Origin: Pontibacter deserti | GTDB taxonomy: Bacteria; Bacteroidota; Bacteroidia; Cytophagales; Hymenobacteraceae | Length of the DNA stretch: 64,000 nucleotides | Assembly (NCBI RefSeq): GCF_023630255.1 | Contig: NZ_JALPRS010000002.1 | Location: forward strand, 372,001-436,000 | Reading direction: 5' to 3' | In this document: in pieces, positions 24,899-33,466 of the stretch | Layout of the letters: every line of letters begins with the position of its first letter | Position numbering within the stretch: position 1 is the stretch's first letter | The notes under the pieces: model-generated | What the model was told of the DNA's origin: nothing | Databases searched by the model: none | The model's input: only the letters and a program-made list of their open reading frames with translations | Made by a program: the position numbers and the translations under genes

Positions 24899-27076
24899 AT
24901 GTCTATTAAAGAGGTTAATCTCAAGAACAAATTAAAGGAAGTTTTTGGGTATAGTCAATTCAGAGGAAATCAGGAGCTGATAATTAACAATATTATCAAC
25001 GGGAAGAACACCTTTGTGATTATGCCTACAGGCGCCGGCAAGTCGTTGTGCTATCAACTACCTGCTTTATCGCTTCCGGGTACTGCCATTGTTATCTCGC
25101 CGCTTATCGCCCTGATGAAAAACCAGGTAGATCAGTTGAATGCATTTGGTGTAAATGCGCAGTTCTTAAACTCTACACTTTCGAAGTCTGAGATAAACAA
25201 GGTAAAGAAAGAAACACTGGCCGGGGAGGTAAAGCTGTTGTATGTAGCGCCGGAGTCGCTTACCAAAGAAGAAACAGTTGAGTTTCTGCGTAGCTCCAAT
25301 ATTTCGTTTGTAGCTATCGACGAAGCACACTGTATTTCGGAGTGGGGCCATGATTTCCGACCAGAGTATCGCCGCATCCGTGGCATCATAGACCAGATCG
25401 GGAACTTACCAATTATTGCCCTTACAGCAACAGCCACACCAAAAGTACAGCTGGATATTCAGCGTAACCTGCAAATGGATGAGGCTTCTGTTTTCAAGTC
25501 GTCGTTTAACCGTACCAACTTATACTACGAGGTACGCCCTAAGCACAAGACCAAGAAGCAGCTGATCCAGTACGTAAAGAAAAATAAAGGCAAGAGCGGT
25601 GTGGTATACTGCCTGAGCCGCAAAAAAGTAGAAGAGATAGCAGAACTGCTGCGCGTAAACGATGTAAAAGCATTGCCTTACCATGCCGGCCTCGATGCTA
25701 ATGTGCGCATGGCTAACCAGGATGCTTTCCTGAACGAAGATTGTGACGTAATTGTGGCAACTATAGCCTTTGGTATGGGTATCGATAAGCCGGATGTACG
25801 CTTTGTGATCCATTACGATACACCTAAATCAATAGAAGGCTATTACCAGGAAACAGGTCGTGCCGGTCGTGATGGGCTGGAAGGTAACTGCCTGATGTTC
25901 TACAGCTACGATGATATTATTAAGCTGGAGAAATTTAATAAAGACAAGCCGGTAACCGAGCGCGACAACTCGAAGCTGTTGCTGCAGGAAATGGCCGCTT
26001 ATGCCGATTCTGCTGTGTGCCGCCGTAAGCAGCTACTGCATTATTTTGGTGAAGCTTATGAGAAAGACTGTGGTTTCTGCGATAACTGTCTGCACCCGAA
26101 AGAGCGTTACCAGGCACAGGAAGAGGTTAAGCTGGCGTTGCAGGCTGTGCAGCAAACAGGCGAGCGTTTTGGTATAGATCATATTACGGCTGTACTTACC
26201 GGTTTGCGTAACCAATACACTACCAGCTACGACCACGATAAATTGGAAGTGTTTGGGGCAGGCAAAGAGCAGGATGTACAGTTCTGGAGTTCGGTACTAC
26301 GCCAGGTGTTGCTGTCTGAGTACCTGGAGAAGGATATTGAGAACTTTGGTGTAGTGAAGCTTACAGATAAGGGCAAAAGCTTTATAGCGAACCCGCACCC
26401 GATCGAGCTAACCAAAGACCATAACTATGAGCAGGAAGTAAAAGAAGACGAAGAGAAGGAAGAAACGCAGGCACAAGCTGGCCATGATGAAGTGCTTTTC
26501 GACTTACTGAAGAACCTGCGTAAGAAACTGGCAAAAGAAAAAGGCCTGCCTCCATACGTATTGTTCCAGGACCCGTCGCTGAAAGAAATGGCTACTGTTT
26601 ACCCTACTACCAAAGAAGACCTGGCGCATATTGCCGGTGTAGGTATGGGTAAGGTACAAAAGTTCGGCAAGCCGTTCCTGGATATGATCACGAAGTATGT
26701 GGAAGAGAACGACATTGTAACAGCTGCCGATGTGGTGGTGAAAACAACTGTCAACAAATCCAAGATCAAGATTTACATCATCCAGCAGATAGATAAAAAA
26801 GTAGACCTGGAAGAGATAGCAGCGTCTAAAGACCTGACCATGCAGGAACTGATCGAGGAGATAGAGCACATCTGCTACTCTGGTACCAAGCTTAACCTGA
26901 ACTACTACATCAACAGTGTTTTAGATGATGAGCGACAGGAAGAGATCTACGATTATTTTATGCAAGCCAGTACCGATAACATTGGTGTGGCGCTAAAAGA
27001 ACTAGGTACAGATGATTACACAGAAGAAGACCTGCGCCTGATGCGTATCAAGTTCCTGTCGGAATACGCGAACTAA
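24899..27076 (+). CDS. recQ: ATP-dependent DNA helicase RecQ
   Basis: This 725-residue 3'-5' helicase has Walker A PTGAGKS (43-49), DEAH box (141-144) followed by CISEWGHDFRPEY, helicase C-terminal motif VI QETGRAGRDG, a zinc site formed by Cys in AVCRRK...CGFCDNC (about 376-400), a winged helix, an HRDC domain (about 520-595) and an extra C-terminal helical region (DLEEIAASKDLTMQELIEEIEHI) found in many Bacteroidota RecQ. It acts in recombination repair and fork restart. Confidence 0.97.
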   Translation: MSIKEVNLKNKLKEVFGYSQFRGNQELIINNIINGKNTFVIMPTGAGKSLCYQLPALSLPGTAIVISPLIALMKNQVDQLNAFGVNAQFLNSTLSKSEINKVKKETLAGEVKLLYVAPESLTKEETVEFLRSSNISFVAIDEAHCISEWGHDFRPEYRRIRGIIDQIGNLPIIALTATATPKVQLDIQRNLQMDEASVFKSSFNRTNLYYEVRPKHKTKKQLIQYVKKNKGKSGVVYCLSRKKVEEIAELLRVNDVKALPYHAGLDANVRMANQDAFLNEDCDVIVATIAFGMGIDKPDVRFVIHYDTPKSIEGYYQETGRAGRDGLEGNCLMFYSYDDIIKLEKFNKDKPVTERDNSKLLLQEMAAYADSAVCRRKQLLHYFGEAYEKDCGFCDNCLHPKERYQAQEEVKLALQAVQQTGERFGIDHITAVLTGLRNQYTTSYDHDKLEVFGAGKEQDVQFWSSVLRQVLLSEYLEKDIENFGVVKLTDKGKSFIANPHPIELTKDHNYEQEVKEDEEKEETQAQAGHDEVLFDLLKNLRKKLAKEKGLPPYVLFQDPSLKEMATVYPTTKEDLAHIAGVGMGKVQKFGKPFLDMITKYVEENDIVTAADVVVKTTVNKSKIKIYIIQQIDKKVDLEEIAASKDLTMQELIEEIEHICYSGTKLNLNYYINSVLDDERQEEIYDYFMQASTDNIGVALKELGTDDYTEEDLRLMRIKFLSEYAN

Positions 27077-27087
27077 CGAATAAGTAT

Positions 27088-27122
27088 AAAAGAGACTGGC
27101 AATATGTGCCAGTCTCTTTTGT
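27088..27122 (+). terminator. Intrinsic terminator after recQ
   Basis: A 13-bp perfect stem (27088-27100 with 27108-27120) with a 7-nt loop and T-rich tail. Confidence 0.92.
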
Positions 27123-27217
27123 TTTATAGCTATACTTGCTAAGTATAAACTATAGTTTGCACAGTATAGCCAAGTATAAATTTATAACTTCGCAGCAGCG
27201 CTTTTACAACGCTGGCA

Positions 27218-27252
27218 GTAATAATTAACAATCAGCAATTAGCAACCGAACT
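27218..27252 (+). repeat. Heptad-phased tract upstream of purD
   Basis: Four to five consecutive 7-mers (GTAATAA, TTAACAA, TCAGCAA, TTAGCAA) end directly before the purD ATG. See the findings for the wider class. Confidence 0.65.
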
Positions 27253-28542
27253 ATGAATGTACTGATAATTGGATCCGGAGCCCGCGAGCACACTATTGCC
27301 TGGAAACTGAGCCAGAGCGAGTATTGTGATAAAGTTTTTGTGGCCCCTGGCAACGCCGGAACAATGAAATTTGGAACCCACGCCACTGTAGATATCCATA
27401 ATTTTGAAGAAGTAGCCAAATTTGCCACTGACTTTAATATTATGATGCTGATAGTAGGCCAGGAGAACTCGCTGGTAGAAGGTATACACGACTATTTTCA
27501 GGAGAAAGAATACCTGCGCCACATCCTGGTTATTGGTCCTAAAAAGGTTGGTGCTATGCTGGAAGGCAGTAAAGACTTTTGTAAAGCTTTCCTGCAGAAG
27601 TATAACATCCCGACTGCCCGTTACCAGACTTTCACAGAAGATAATTACCGTGATGCTGTAGAATATTTGCGTACCCATAGCTACCCGGTAGTGTTAAAAG
27701 CCGATGGCTTGGCTGCCGGTAAAGGTGTTATCATTTCTCCTGATTTTGAGCATGCCCTGGATGCCCTGGAAGGAATGCTTCGTAACAAGCGTTTTGGTAA
27801 AGCTGGTACCAAGGTAGTGATCGAGGAGTTTCTGGAAGGTATAGAAGTGTCGGTGTTTATACTTACCGATGGCAAAGAATATGTGCTGCTACCCGAAGCC
27901 AAAGATTATAAGCGCATAGGTGAGGGAGATGCCGGCCTGAACACCGGCGGTATGGGAGCAATCTCACCGGTACCATTTGCCGACGAAGTATTTATGCAAA
28001 AGGTAAAGGAACGCGTAATTGAGCCAACTATAAAAGGCCTGCAGCAGGAAGGTATAGAATACACCGGTTTCCTGTTTATTGGCCTGATAAAAGTTAACAA
28101 TGAGCCCTTTGTAATTGAGTACAATGTACGCCTTGGCGACCCTGAAACCGAAGCTATACTTCCGCGCATTAAATCAGACCTGTTTGAGCTGTTTAAAGCA
28201 CTACACGACCATACCTTAGGTAGTTATAAACTGGAAGTAGATCCGCGTACGGCAGCTACGGTTTTCTTAGTATCAGGTGGGTATCCGGAAGGCTTTGAGA
28301 AAGGAAAAGAAATTTTTGGCTTGGATAAAGTAAGCCCGGATGTGCTGGTGTTCCATGCAGGTACCAAACTGGTAAATGAGAAATTAGTGAATAGCGGTGG
28401 ACGCGTAATAGCTGTAACTGCCCTTGGTGATACGATGGATGAAGCACTGGCAAAAGCAAACGCCGCCGCCGAAACTATAACCTGGCAGGACCGCTACTAC
28501 CGCCACGATATCGGTTTTGACCTGCGCCAGGAAACTGTATAG
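27253..28542 (+). CDS. purD: Phosphoribosylamine-glycine ligase PurD
   Basis: This 429-residue ATP-grasp enzyme makes GAR in purine synthesis. It opens MNVLIIGSGAREHTIAWKL with PGNAGT near residue 34, has the ATP-grasp KADGLAAGKGV (about 153-163) and the metal/ligand segment EYNVRLGDPETEAILPR (about 282-298). Length and ends match the family. No other purine gene is adjacent. The sequence upstream holds TTTATAACTTCG, a possible TAnnTTyG-type -7 variant. Confidence 0.97.
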   Translation: MNVLIIGSGAREHTIAWKLSQSEYCDKVFVAPGNAGTMKFGTHATVDIHNFEEVAKFATDFNIMMLIVGQENSLVEGIHDYFQEKEYLRHILVIGPKKVGAMLEGSKDFCKAFLQKYNIPTARYQTFTEDNYRDAVEYLRTHSYPVVLKADGLAAGKGVIISPDFEHALDALEGMLRNKRFGKAGTKVVIEEFLEGIEVSVFILTDGKEYVLLPEAKDYKRIGEGDAGLNTGGMGAISPVPFADEVFMQKVKERVIEPTIKGLQQEGIEYTGFLFIGLIKVNNEPFVIEYNVRLGDPETEAILPRIKSDLFELFKALHDHTLGSYKLEVDPRTAATVFLVSGGYPEGFEKGKEIFGLDKVSPDVLVFHAGTKLVNEKLVNSGGRVIAVTALGDTMDEALAKANAAAETITWQDRYYRHDIGFDLRQETV

Positions 28543-28562
28543 CAACTATAGCTTAGAAGTAT

Positions 28563-28604
28563 AAAATAGAAAAGGCCGGTTATGTAACCGGCCTTTTCTA
28601 TTTT
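28563..28604. terminator. Long bidirectional terminator
   Basis: A nearly perfect 20-bp inverted repeat (28563-28582 with 28585-28604) with GGCCGGTTA core and A/T-rich base lies between convergent purD and the bacilliredoxin gene. Confidence 0.92.
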
Positions 28605-28620
28605 TAAGAAGCATTTATAC

Positions 28621-29043
28621 TTAGCAGTAAGCCTCAAAAGCACCTTTCAGGTTATCCACGATGCGGTTAAGCTCGTTGCCCTCAATGTGGTAACGCTCTA
28701 TCATGTGCACCAGCTCACCGTTCTTAAACAAAGCAATAGATGGTGATGATGGAGGATAAGGCAGCATGTACTCACGAGCTTTGGCAACCGCTTCAGTTTC
28801 CATACCTGCAAATACCGTGATCATTTTATCAGGCTTCTGGTCAGAAGCTGCTACAGCCATTTTAAGGGCAGGGCGTGCCTTAGATGCCGCGCATCCGCAT
28901 ACAGAGTTTACAGCTACTAATACTGTTCCTTCTTTAGAAGATAATACTTGCTCTACTTCCTCAGGAGTCATTAGTTGCTCAAAACCCACAGAAGTAAGAT
29001 CCTCGCGGATAGGGGCAACCATATATTCAGGATACATTCCCAT
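28621..29043 (-). CDS. BrxA/BrxB-family bacilliredoxin
   Basis: This 140-residue protein has the UPF0403 signature VNSVCGCAASKARP with a CxC redox motif (Cys about 49 and 51), and PYPPSSPSIALFKNGELVHMIERYHIEG. Bacilliredoxins remove bacillithiol from S-bacillithiolated proteins; whether this organism makes bacillithiol is not visible here. It has its own promoter element 34 bp upstream. Confidence 0.92.
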   Translation of the reverse strand: MGMYPEYMVAPIREDLTSVGFEQLMTPEEVEQVLSSKEGTVLVAVNSVCGCAASKARPALKMAVAASDQKPDKMITVFAGMETEAVAKAREYMLPYPPSSPSIALFKNGELVHMIERYHIEGNELNRIVDNLKGAFEAYC

Positions 29044-29342
29044 AATCGTTCTTAATTAAGAGTAAAACTTGAACTGCAAATTTACAAAATAATTAGCAGA
29101 AGGCGAAGATGATGTATATCACCAGTTTGCATTTACTATAACCTGAAATATAGTATTACGCTAATTGTATAAAATTGCATTGTTTTTGGAAGTTTAACAG
29201 AATGTAAAACCCTTTTTAGAGATGTAAGTATATGGTACGATGGAGCTAACGTCCCGGGCCGACTGCAGGTTTTTTAACTAAAAGTGTAAGAATTTCCTGT
29301 TCCGGAAGCCTTGAATTATATGTGCCACTTATACTCCTGACT
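29044..29342. other. Intergenic region without recognised gene
   Basis: These 299 bp carry the bacilliredoxin promoter at the left edge. The rest is AT-rich with no ORF, hairpin terminator or repeat module that I can support. Confidence 0.4.
29077..29084 (-). promoter_or_regulatory. Candidate -7 promoter element for the bacilliredoxin gene
   Basis: The minus strand reads TAAATTTG, a TAnnTTTG match, 33 bp before the ATG. Confidence 0.55.
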
Positions 29343-29687
29343 ATGCCACAACATCACCCTAACCCAAGTCAGCAACAGGTATGCTATTTTTACCTGCCTC
29401 CGCTAAACGACAAGTCAGCTGAAGTGATAGTTGTGCTCAACAGCTCTACCGACACCATCCACATCCCGATACCAGAAGAAGATATAGAATTGCATGCGTT
29501 TTTTCAGCGTAGCCTTACAGCTGCCGAAGCCAGGCGCTTTGGGGAAGAACCTACCTGGCGCATTTTTACCTCCTGGTCTGATCTGGAAGCAGATCACCGA
29601 AAATATAATGTAGATCCTGCCACTATGCTTATGCTCCTGCTTGCTCAGGATGGTAAGCCGCTGCAGGAACATTTCGCAGTAGCATAA
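29343..29687 (+). CDS. Small protein of unknown function
   Basis: This 114-residue soluble protein (MPQHHPNPSQQQVCYFYLPP...) has no signal, membrane segment or motif that I recognise. It is acidic to neutral with a predicted mixed alpha/beta character. The ATG at 29343 was taken in place of a GTG 21 bp upstream, which adds a hydrophobic MPLILLT without forming a signal. Codon use looks like its neighbours, so it is probably a real gene. Confidence 0.6.
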   Translation: MPQHHPNPSQQQVCYFYLPPLNDKSAEVIVVLNSSTDTIHIPIPEEDIELHAFFQRSLTAAEARRFGEEPTWRIFTSWSDLEADHRKYNVDPATMLMLLLAQDGKPLQEHFAVA

Positions 29688-29809
29688 ATTCTTGCCTTAT
29701 TTTACCTGCACCCGGCACTGTACTTTGTATACTTGTTTTCGTATTGCATAATAGGGCTTTACTATAATAGTATTATTGCTATATTAGGCCTTAAATAACC
29801 GGCCACTGC

Positions 29810-30217
29810 ATGTTTGAATTCGAAAATAATTACCTCCTTCTGTGGGTAGATAAAACTATTCATTTAATGTACAGTGATTGGCTGCGCCCGGTAACCAGCG
29901 AAGAATACAAAGAAGGAAATAAGATACTGCTACAGCAATTGCGCGAGAAAGAAGTAGAGAATTGGATTGCAGATTCATCTAAATTAGGAGATATATCCAA
30001 GGAAGATGAGAAGTGGACACTTAAGGAACTTGTACCTAAGCTGGCAAATACTAACCTGCTAAAGTTGGCACGTATAGGCGGAGAAGATACAGGCAGCCAT
30101 GCTAAATTTGAACAATTTGTAAAACGCGCTGATCCTATTTATATAGGTAACATACAGGTAAGGCAGTTCACAACCTACAAAGAAGCCGCCGATTGGGTAG
30201 GGGAGATACCTGTATAG
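29810..30217 (+). CDS. STAS/SpoIIAA-like small protein
   Basis: This 135-residue soluble protein has alternating strands and helices (YLLLWVDKTIHLMYSDWLRPVTSEEYKEG...IADSSKLGDIS...VRQFTTYKEAADWVG). The pattern resembles the small STAS-like proteins common in Cytophagales, in which one copy of a SpoIIAA-type fold stands alone. No enzyme motif is visible. The family placement is tentative. Confidence 0.65.
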   Translation: MFEFENNYLLLWVDKTIHLMYSDWLRPVTSEEYKEGNKILLQQLREKEVENWIADSSKLGDISKEDEKWTLKELVPKLANTNLLKLARIGGEDTGSHAKFEQFVKRADPIYIGNIQVRQFTTYKEAADWVGEIPV

Positions 30218-30242
30218 GTTATAGTTGCTTTGCTTCTCCTGC

Positions 30243-30833
30243 CATTTCGAGCGCTAGCCGAGAAATTTTATTTGTCCTATAGTTGAGGCTATACTTACTC
30301 AACCCAAAGTTATCCTTTCATAGCTGTTTCTAATTCTGGGAGCTCTACTTGCCCACAGTTATCATAGTTTCCTTTGGTGCGCTCACGGCGGGGGTAGGGG
30401 CCCTCTTTTAGCGGGGCCCCGTCTTTGGGTTTCGCGCTGCTTTCGCTTCCTTTGCTCGTACCTCGCAATGCCTGCGGCACCAGAACCTCTCGAGGCGCTC
30501 CACCCAAAGACTGTGATCTTTCCATAGCTATAGTTCTGCCTGCTCTGGAATCTATAGTTGCATAGCTTCTCTCGTGGTTGTATTTCCGTAGGGACAGGTC
30601 GCGACCTGTCCGATTAGGGTCTGTAACTATAGAACTTTAGCTCTTGAATTGGTAATAGCAGAACTGTCCCCTTGAGGACAAGTGAGAACGGGAGTTCGAA
30701 ACTTGCGACCGCAGGTCACAGGGGTGTTAAAACGGCAACTATAGAACTATAGCTGCAACTATAGCAAAGTCAGAAGACTCCTCACCTTAGACAAGCAGGA
30801 GCTGGGGAGATAACAGTGACTATAGAATTATAA
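30243..30833 (+). repeat. Composite intergenic repeat, copy 1
   Basis: This about 590-bp block fills the gap between the STAS-like gene and umuD. Six modules occur in the same order in copies at 53057-53600 and 59672-60215 (inverted). In order: a CATTTCGA...GAGAAAT start; CTGGGAGCTC; a GC-rich part containing CCCCGTCTT and CAATGCCTGCGGCACCAGA then CCCAAAGACTG; CTCGTGGTTGTA with the perfect 20-bp palindrome GGACAGGTCGCGACCTGTCC (30592-30611); CTGTCCCCTTGAGG...GGGTGTTAAA; and CACCTTAGACAAG. TATAGTT-type words separate the modules. No shared ORF is preserved among copies, so it looks non-coding. Confidence 0.85.
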
Positions 30834-30887
30834 CCACCTTACAACTACACGCTTAGTAACACAATCTTATTAATAATGCTAAATATT

Positions 30888-30913
30888 TTAGCTTTATATA
30901 TAGCTTTTGCTAA
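30888..30913 (+). promoter_or_regulatory. Possible operator palindrome before umuDC
   Basis: TTAGC at 30888-30892 and GCTAA at 30909-30913 form an inverted repeat that overlaps the -7 element. It is placed where a LexA-type repressor could block transcription, but the binding site of LexA in this group is not known to me. Confidence 0.3.
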
Positions 30914-30918
30914 TTTTG
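30911..30918 (+). promoter_or_regulatory. Candidate -7 promoter element for umuDC
   Basis: TAATTTTG matches TAnnTTTG, 18 bp before the umuD ATG. Confidence 0.6.
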
Positions 30919-30936
30919 TTCGTAAAGTAGAAGCAT

Positions 30937-31392
30937 ATGGAAGCTAAAGTTATACCTATAAGCCAGTGGCAGCCGGGGCTGTACAGCATCGCAGAAGAGA
31001 CTGATGAAAAATTACTATTGTTTGGAGCTACCGTGCGGGCAGGTTTCCCGAGTCCGGCGGCCGACTACTCTGCCGACCCGATAGATCTGAACAGGTACAT
31101 TGCCGAAAACCCAACCGCTACTTTTCTGGCACGTGTAGAAGGCGACTCGATGATAGGAGCGCACATAGAGCCCGGCGACCTGGCCGTGATAGACCGATCT
31201 ATGAAGGCAACCAGTGGCAAAATTGTACTGGCCTTTGTAGACGGGGAGTTTACGATTAAGCGACTGTTGCTCAGCAAAGAGGGTGCTTACCTGCAGGCCG
31301 AAAACCTCAACTATAAAACCATAAAAATAGACAGACCCGATGGCGGACAGATTTGGGGTGTAGTGGTAGGTGTGATCAAAAAGTTTAAGTAA
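30937..31392 (+). CDS. umuD: UmuD-type S24 peptidase, polymerase V accessory
   Basis: This 151-residue LexA-fold protein has the self-cleavage site Ala35-Gly36 (RAGFPSPA), nucleophile Ser71 in EGDSMIG and general base Lys108 in FTIKRLL; the Ser-Lys spacing of 37 equals that in E. coli UmuD. There is no N-terminal DNA-binding domain, which separates it from LexA. RecA-stimulated cleavage yields UmuD', the partner of UmuC in error-prone synthesis. umuC starts 3 bp after the stop. Confidence 0.95.
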   Translation: MEAKVIPISQWQPGLYSIAEETDEKLLLFGATVRAGFPSPAADYSADPIDLNRYIAENPTATFLARVEGDSMIGAHIEPGDLAVIDRSMKATSGKIVLAFVDGEFTIKRLLLSKEGAYLQAENLNYKTIKIDRPDGGQIWGVVVGVIKKFK

Positions 31393-31395
31393 GCT

Positions 31396-32658
31396 ATGAC
31401 GTCGCTGTTTGCTATAGTGGACTGTAACAACTTTTATGCGAGCTGCGAGCGCGTGTTTAATCCTGCCCTGGAAGGTAAGCCGGTAGTAGTGCTCTCGAAC
31501 AACGACGGCTGCATTATAGCGCTCAGCAACGAAGCCAAAGCCTTAGGTATAAAAATGGGTACGCCATATTTCCAGGCGCGTCCGCAGCTCGAGCAGGATG
31601 GCGTAGCCGTGTTCAGTTCTAACTACGAGCTATATGGCGATATGTCGCGGAGAGTAGTGGAGACGTTGCAGCAGTTTACCCCGAACCTGGAAGTATACTC
31701 TATAGATGAAAGCTTCCTGGACCTGGGTGATTTTTATAAAGTAGACCTGCAAAGTTACGCCCGAACCATAAAAGAGACCGTGAAGCAATGGACAGGCATA
31801 CCCGTTGCCGTGGGCGTGGCCACTACCAAAACTCTGGCAAAAGTAGCAAACCGCATTTCTAAAAAATCTTCAAAGGCAAATGGCGTGCTAGTGCTTACGG
31901 ATGAGCGGCATATTGAAGCTGCCTTAAAACGAACCGAAGCTGGCGATGTGTGGGGCATTGGCCGGCGCTATGCCAACAAACTGGCTACCTTAGGCATACA
32001 CACCGCCTGGGACCTACGCAACGTAACCAATGCCTTCGCTAAAAAGCACCTGACTATAGTAGGCCTGCGCACGGTAAAAGAACTGCGTGGCGAATCGTGT
32101 ATGGAACTGGAGCACATGCCGCCTGCCAAGCAGAACATCTGCACCTCCCGCAGCTTTGGCGAAACATTAACTGAACTCACCGACCTGGAAGAAGCCCTCT
32201 CCACCCATACGGTGCGCTGTGCTATGAAACTGCGCAAACAGAAATCATGTGCCGGCGTGATGAACGTGTTTTTGATGACGAACCGCTTTACCGAGCAGCA
32301 TTACTACTATAGCCGAACTGTAAAACTCGACAGCCCCACCAGCAGCGAACTGGAACTGCTCCACCACGCCACCAAAGCCCTGAAACAAATGTACCGCCCC
32401 GGCCTGCAGTATAAAAAAGCAGGCGTTATAGTTTCCGACATAGTGCCGGCCAACCAGGTGCAACTCTCGTTGCTAAGCAGCCACAACACTGAACGCGACA
32501 CCAAACTAATGCACGTGCTCGACGACCTGCGCGAAAAATATGGCAACAAGTTCGTAAAGTATGGTGTGCAGGGCACCGGCAAAAAATGGCAGCTAAAAGA
32601 AGAGCATATCTCGGCGTGCTATACTACGGATGTGGAGAAAGTGCTGCGAGTAGGGTAG
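31396..32658 (+). CDS. umuC: Y-family DNA polymerase V catalytic subunit UmuC
   Basis: This 420-residue translesion polymerase has LFAIVDCNNFYASCERVF with the first metal-binding Asp (Asp8), VVLSNNDGCIIALSNEAKALGIKMG, and YSIDESFLDL with the catalytic Asp-Glu (about 102-103), followed by helix-hairpin-helix GIGRRYANKLATLGI and the little-finger and UmuC C-terminal domains. Length matches UmuC rather than DinB. It is cotranscribed with umuD and probably SOS-induced. Confidence 0.96.
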   Translation: MTSLFAIVDCNNFYASCERVFNPALEGKPVVVLSNNDGCIIALSNEAKALGIKMGTPYFQARPQLEQDGVAVFSSNYELYGDMSRRVVETLQQFTPNLEVYSIDESFLDLGDFYKVDLQSYARTIKETVKQWTGIPVAVGVATTKTLAKVANRISKKSSKANGVLVLTDERHIEAALKRTEAGDVWGIGRRYANKLATLGIHTAWDLRNVTNAFAKKHLTIVGLRTVKELRGESCMELEHMPPAKQNICTSRSFGETLTELTDLEEALSTHTVRCAMKLRKQKSCAGVMNVFLMTNRFTEQHYYYSRTVKLDSPTSSELELLHHATKALKQMYRPGLQYKKAGVIVSDIVPANQVQLSLLSSHNTERDTKLMHVLDDLREKYGNKFVKYGVQGTGKKWQLKEEHISACYTTDVEKVLRVG

Positions 32659-32800
32659 AAAGTTTATTGCTCTTAGTTGTATTGTTCAGATTATTAGTCT
32701 TTGATGGATTTAGTATAAACCAACAGCTATCAATTCACCAATAGACATAGGGCCTATTTATCTTCGCTTCTTATAAAACTCATAGTACATAGTATACTCA

Positions 32801-33217
32801 TCATAAATAGGTTCTCCAGTCCCATATATATTTATCTATTCGATAATGAATATCAAGGTTTGACCGTGAAATACTATCAATATAATATGTCCTGCTCAAA
32901 ATATCTGTTACTGCTTCTAATTGTAAGTAACGGGTGTCTTGATCAACTATAAAATCATATGTACCTCTTTCAATATGTCCTAGGCTACTTAAAGTGTACT
33001 CACCTTCTGTATATATCATAGTGAACTCGGTATCAAAGGGGCCTCCTTCGTAGCTAAATGCTCCATTCTTATCATATACTTCCCATCTGAAATAGTCTCG
33101 CTCCCAATGGCCGACAAGCATTTCTTTATCTGTTAGTGGTGGCAATGAGTCTTTTTTATCGCAGGCCACTAGCAGAATACTAACTATAAAAAGACAAAGT
33201 AGGATTAATTGCTTCAT
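32801..33217 (-). CDS. Putative lipoprotein of unknown function
   Basis: This 138-residue protein has a lipoprotein signal with lipobox LLVAC (Cys19). The mature part (LTDKEMLVGHWERDYFRWEVYDKNGAF...) looks like a small beta-barrel of lipocalin-like type (GHWE near the start). I do not recognise a named family. It is isolated between umuC and the tRNA. Confidence 0.75.
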   Translation of the reverse strand: MKQLILLCLFIVSILLVACDKKDSLPPLTDKEMLVGHWERDYFRWEVYDKNGAFSYEGGPFDTEFTMIYTEGEYTLSSLGHIERGTYDFIVDQDTRYLQLEAVTDILSRTYYIDSISRSNLDIHYRIDKYIWDWRTYL

Positions 33218-33284
33218 AGCACTTTTAACAAATTATAAGAATAGTTCTTAATATAGTTAATTCTACCTATTGTTCGTAAATAAC

Positions 33285-33320
33285 AAAAAAGCCTGTCTAC
33301 TTTTGTAAACAGGCTTTTTT
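33285..33320 (-). terminator. Terminator directly downstream of tRNA-Arg
   Basis: A 12-bp perfect stem (33285-33296 with 33309-33320) with A6/T6 ends starts 4 bp beyond the tRNA discriminator base. Confidence 0.9.
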
Positions 33321-33323
33321 CGG

Positions 33324-33397
33324 TGGTCGCGAAGGGAGTCGAACCCCTAACCTTCTGATTCGTAGTCAGATGCTCTATCCAGTTGAGCTACGTGACC
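33324..33397 (-). tRNA. tRNA-Arg (anticodon ACG)
   Basis: The minus strand folds as a cloverleaf: acceptor GGTCACG/CGCGACC (one A-C mismatch at the fifth pair), D arm GCTC...GAGC, anticodon arm TCTGA-CTACGAA-TCAGA with anticodon ACG (read as ICG after deamination), and T loop TTCGACT. The discriminator is A followed by CC; the final A of CCA is not encoded. Confidence 0.95.
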
Positions 33398-33466
33398 ATT
33401 TTCCGTTATGGTGATGCAAAGTAACGCCAATTTTTCTTACAACGCAACCCCTATTCGCACATTTTT

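Noticed and set aside
30310..30525. 71-residue ORF in repeat copy 1
   Set aside because: The frame is broken by stops and indels in copies 2 and 3, so it is not under protein-level selection.
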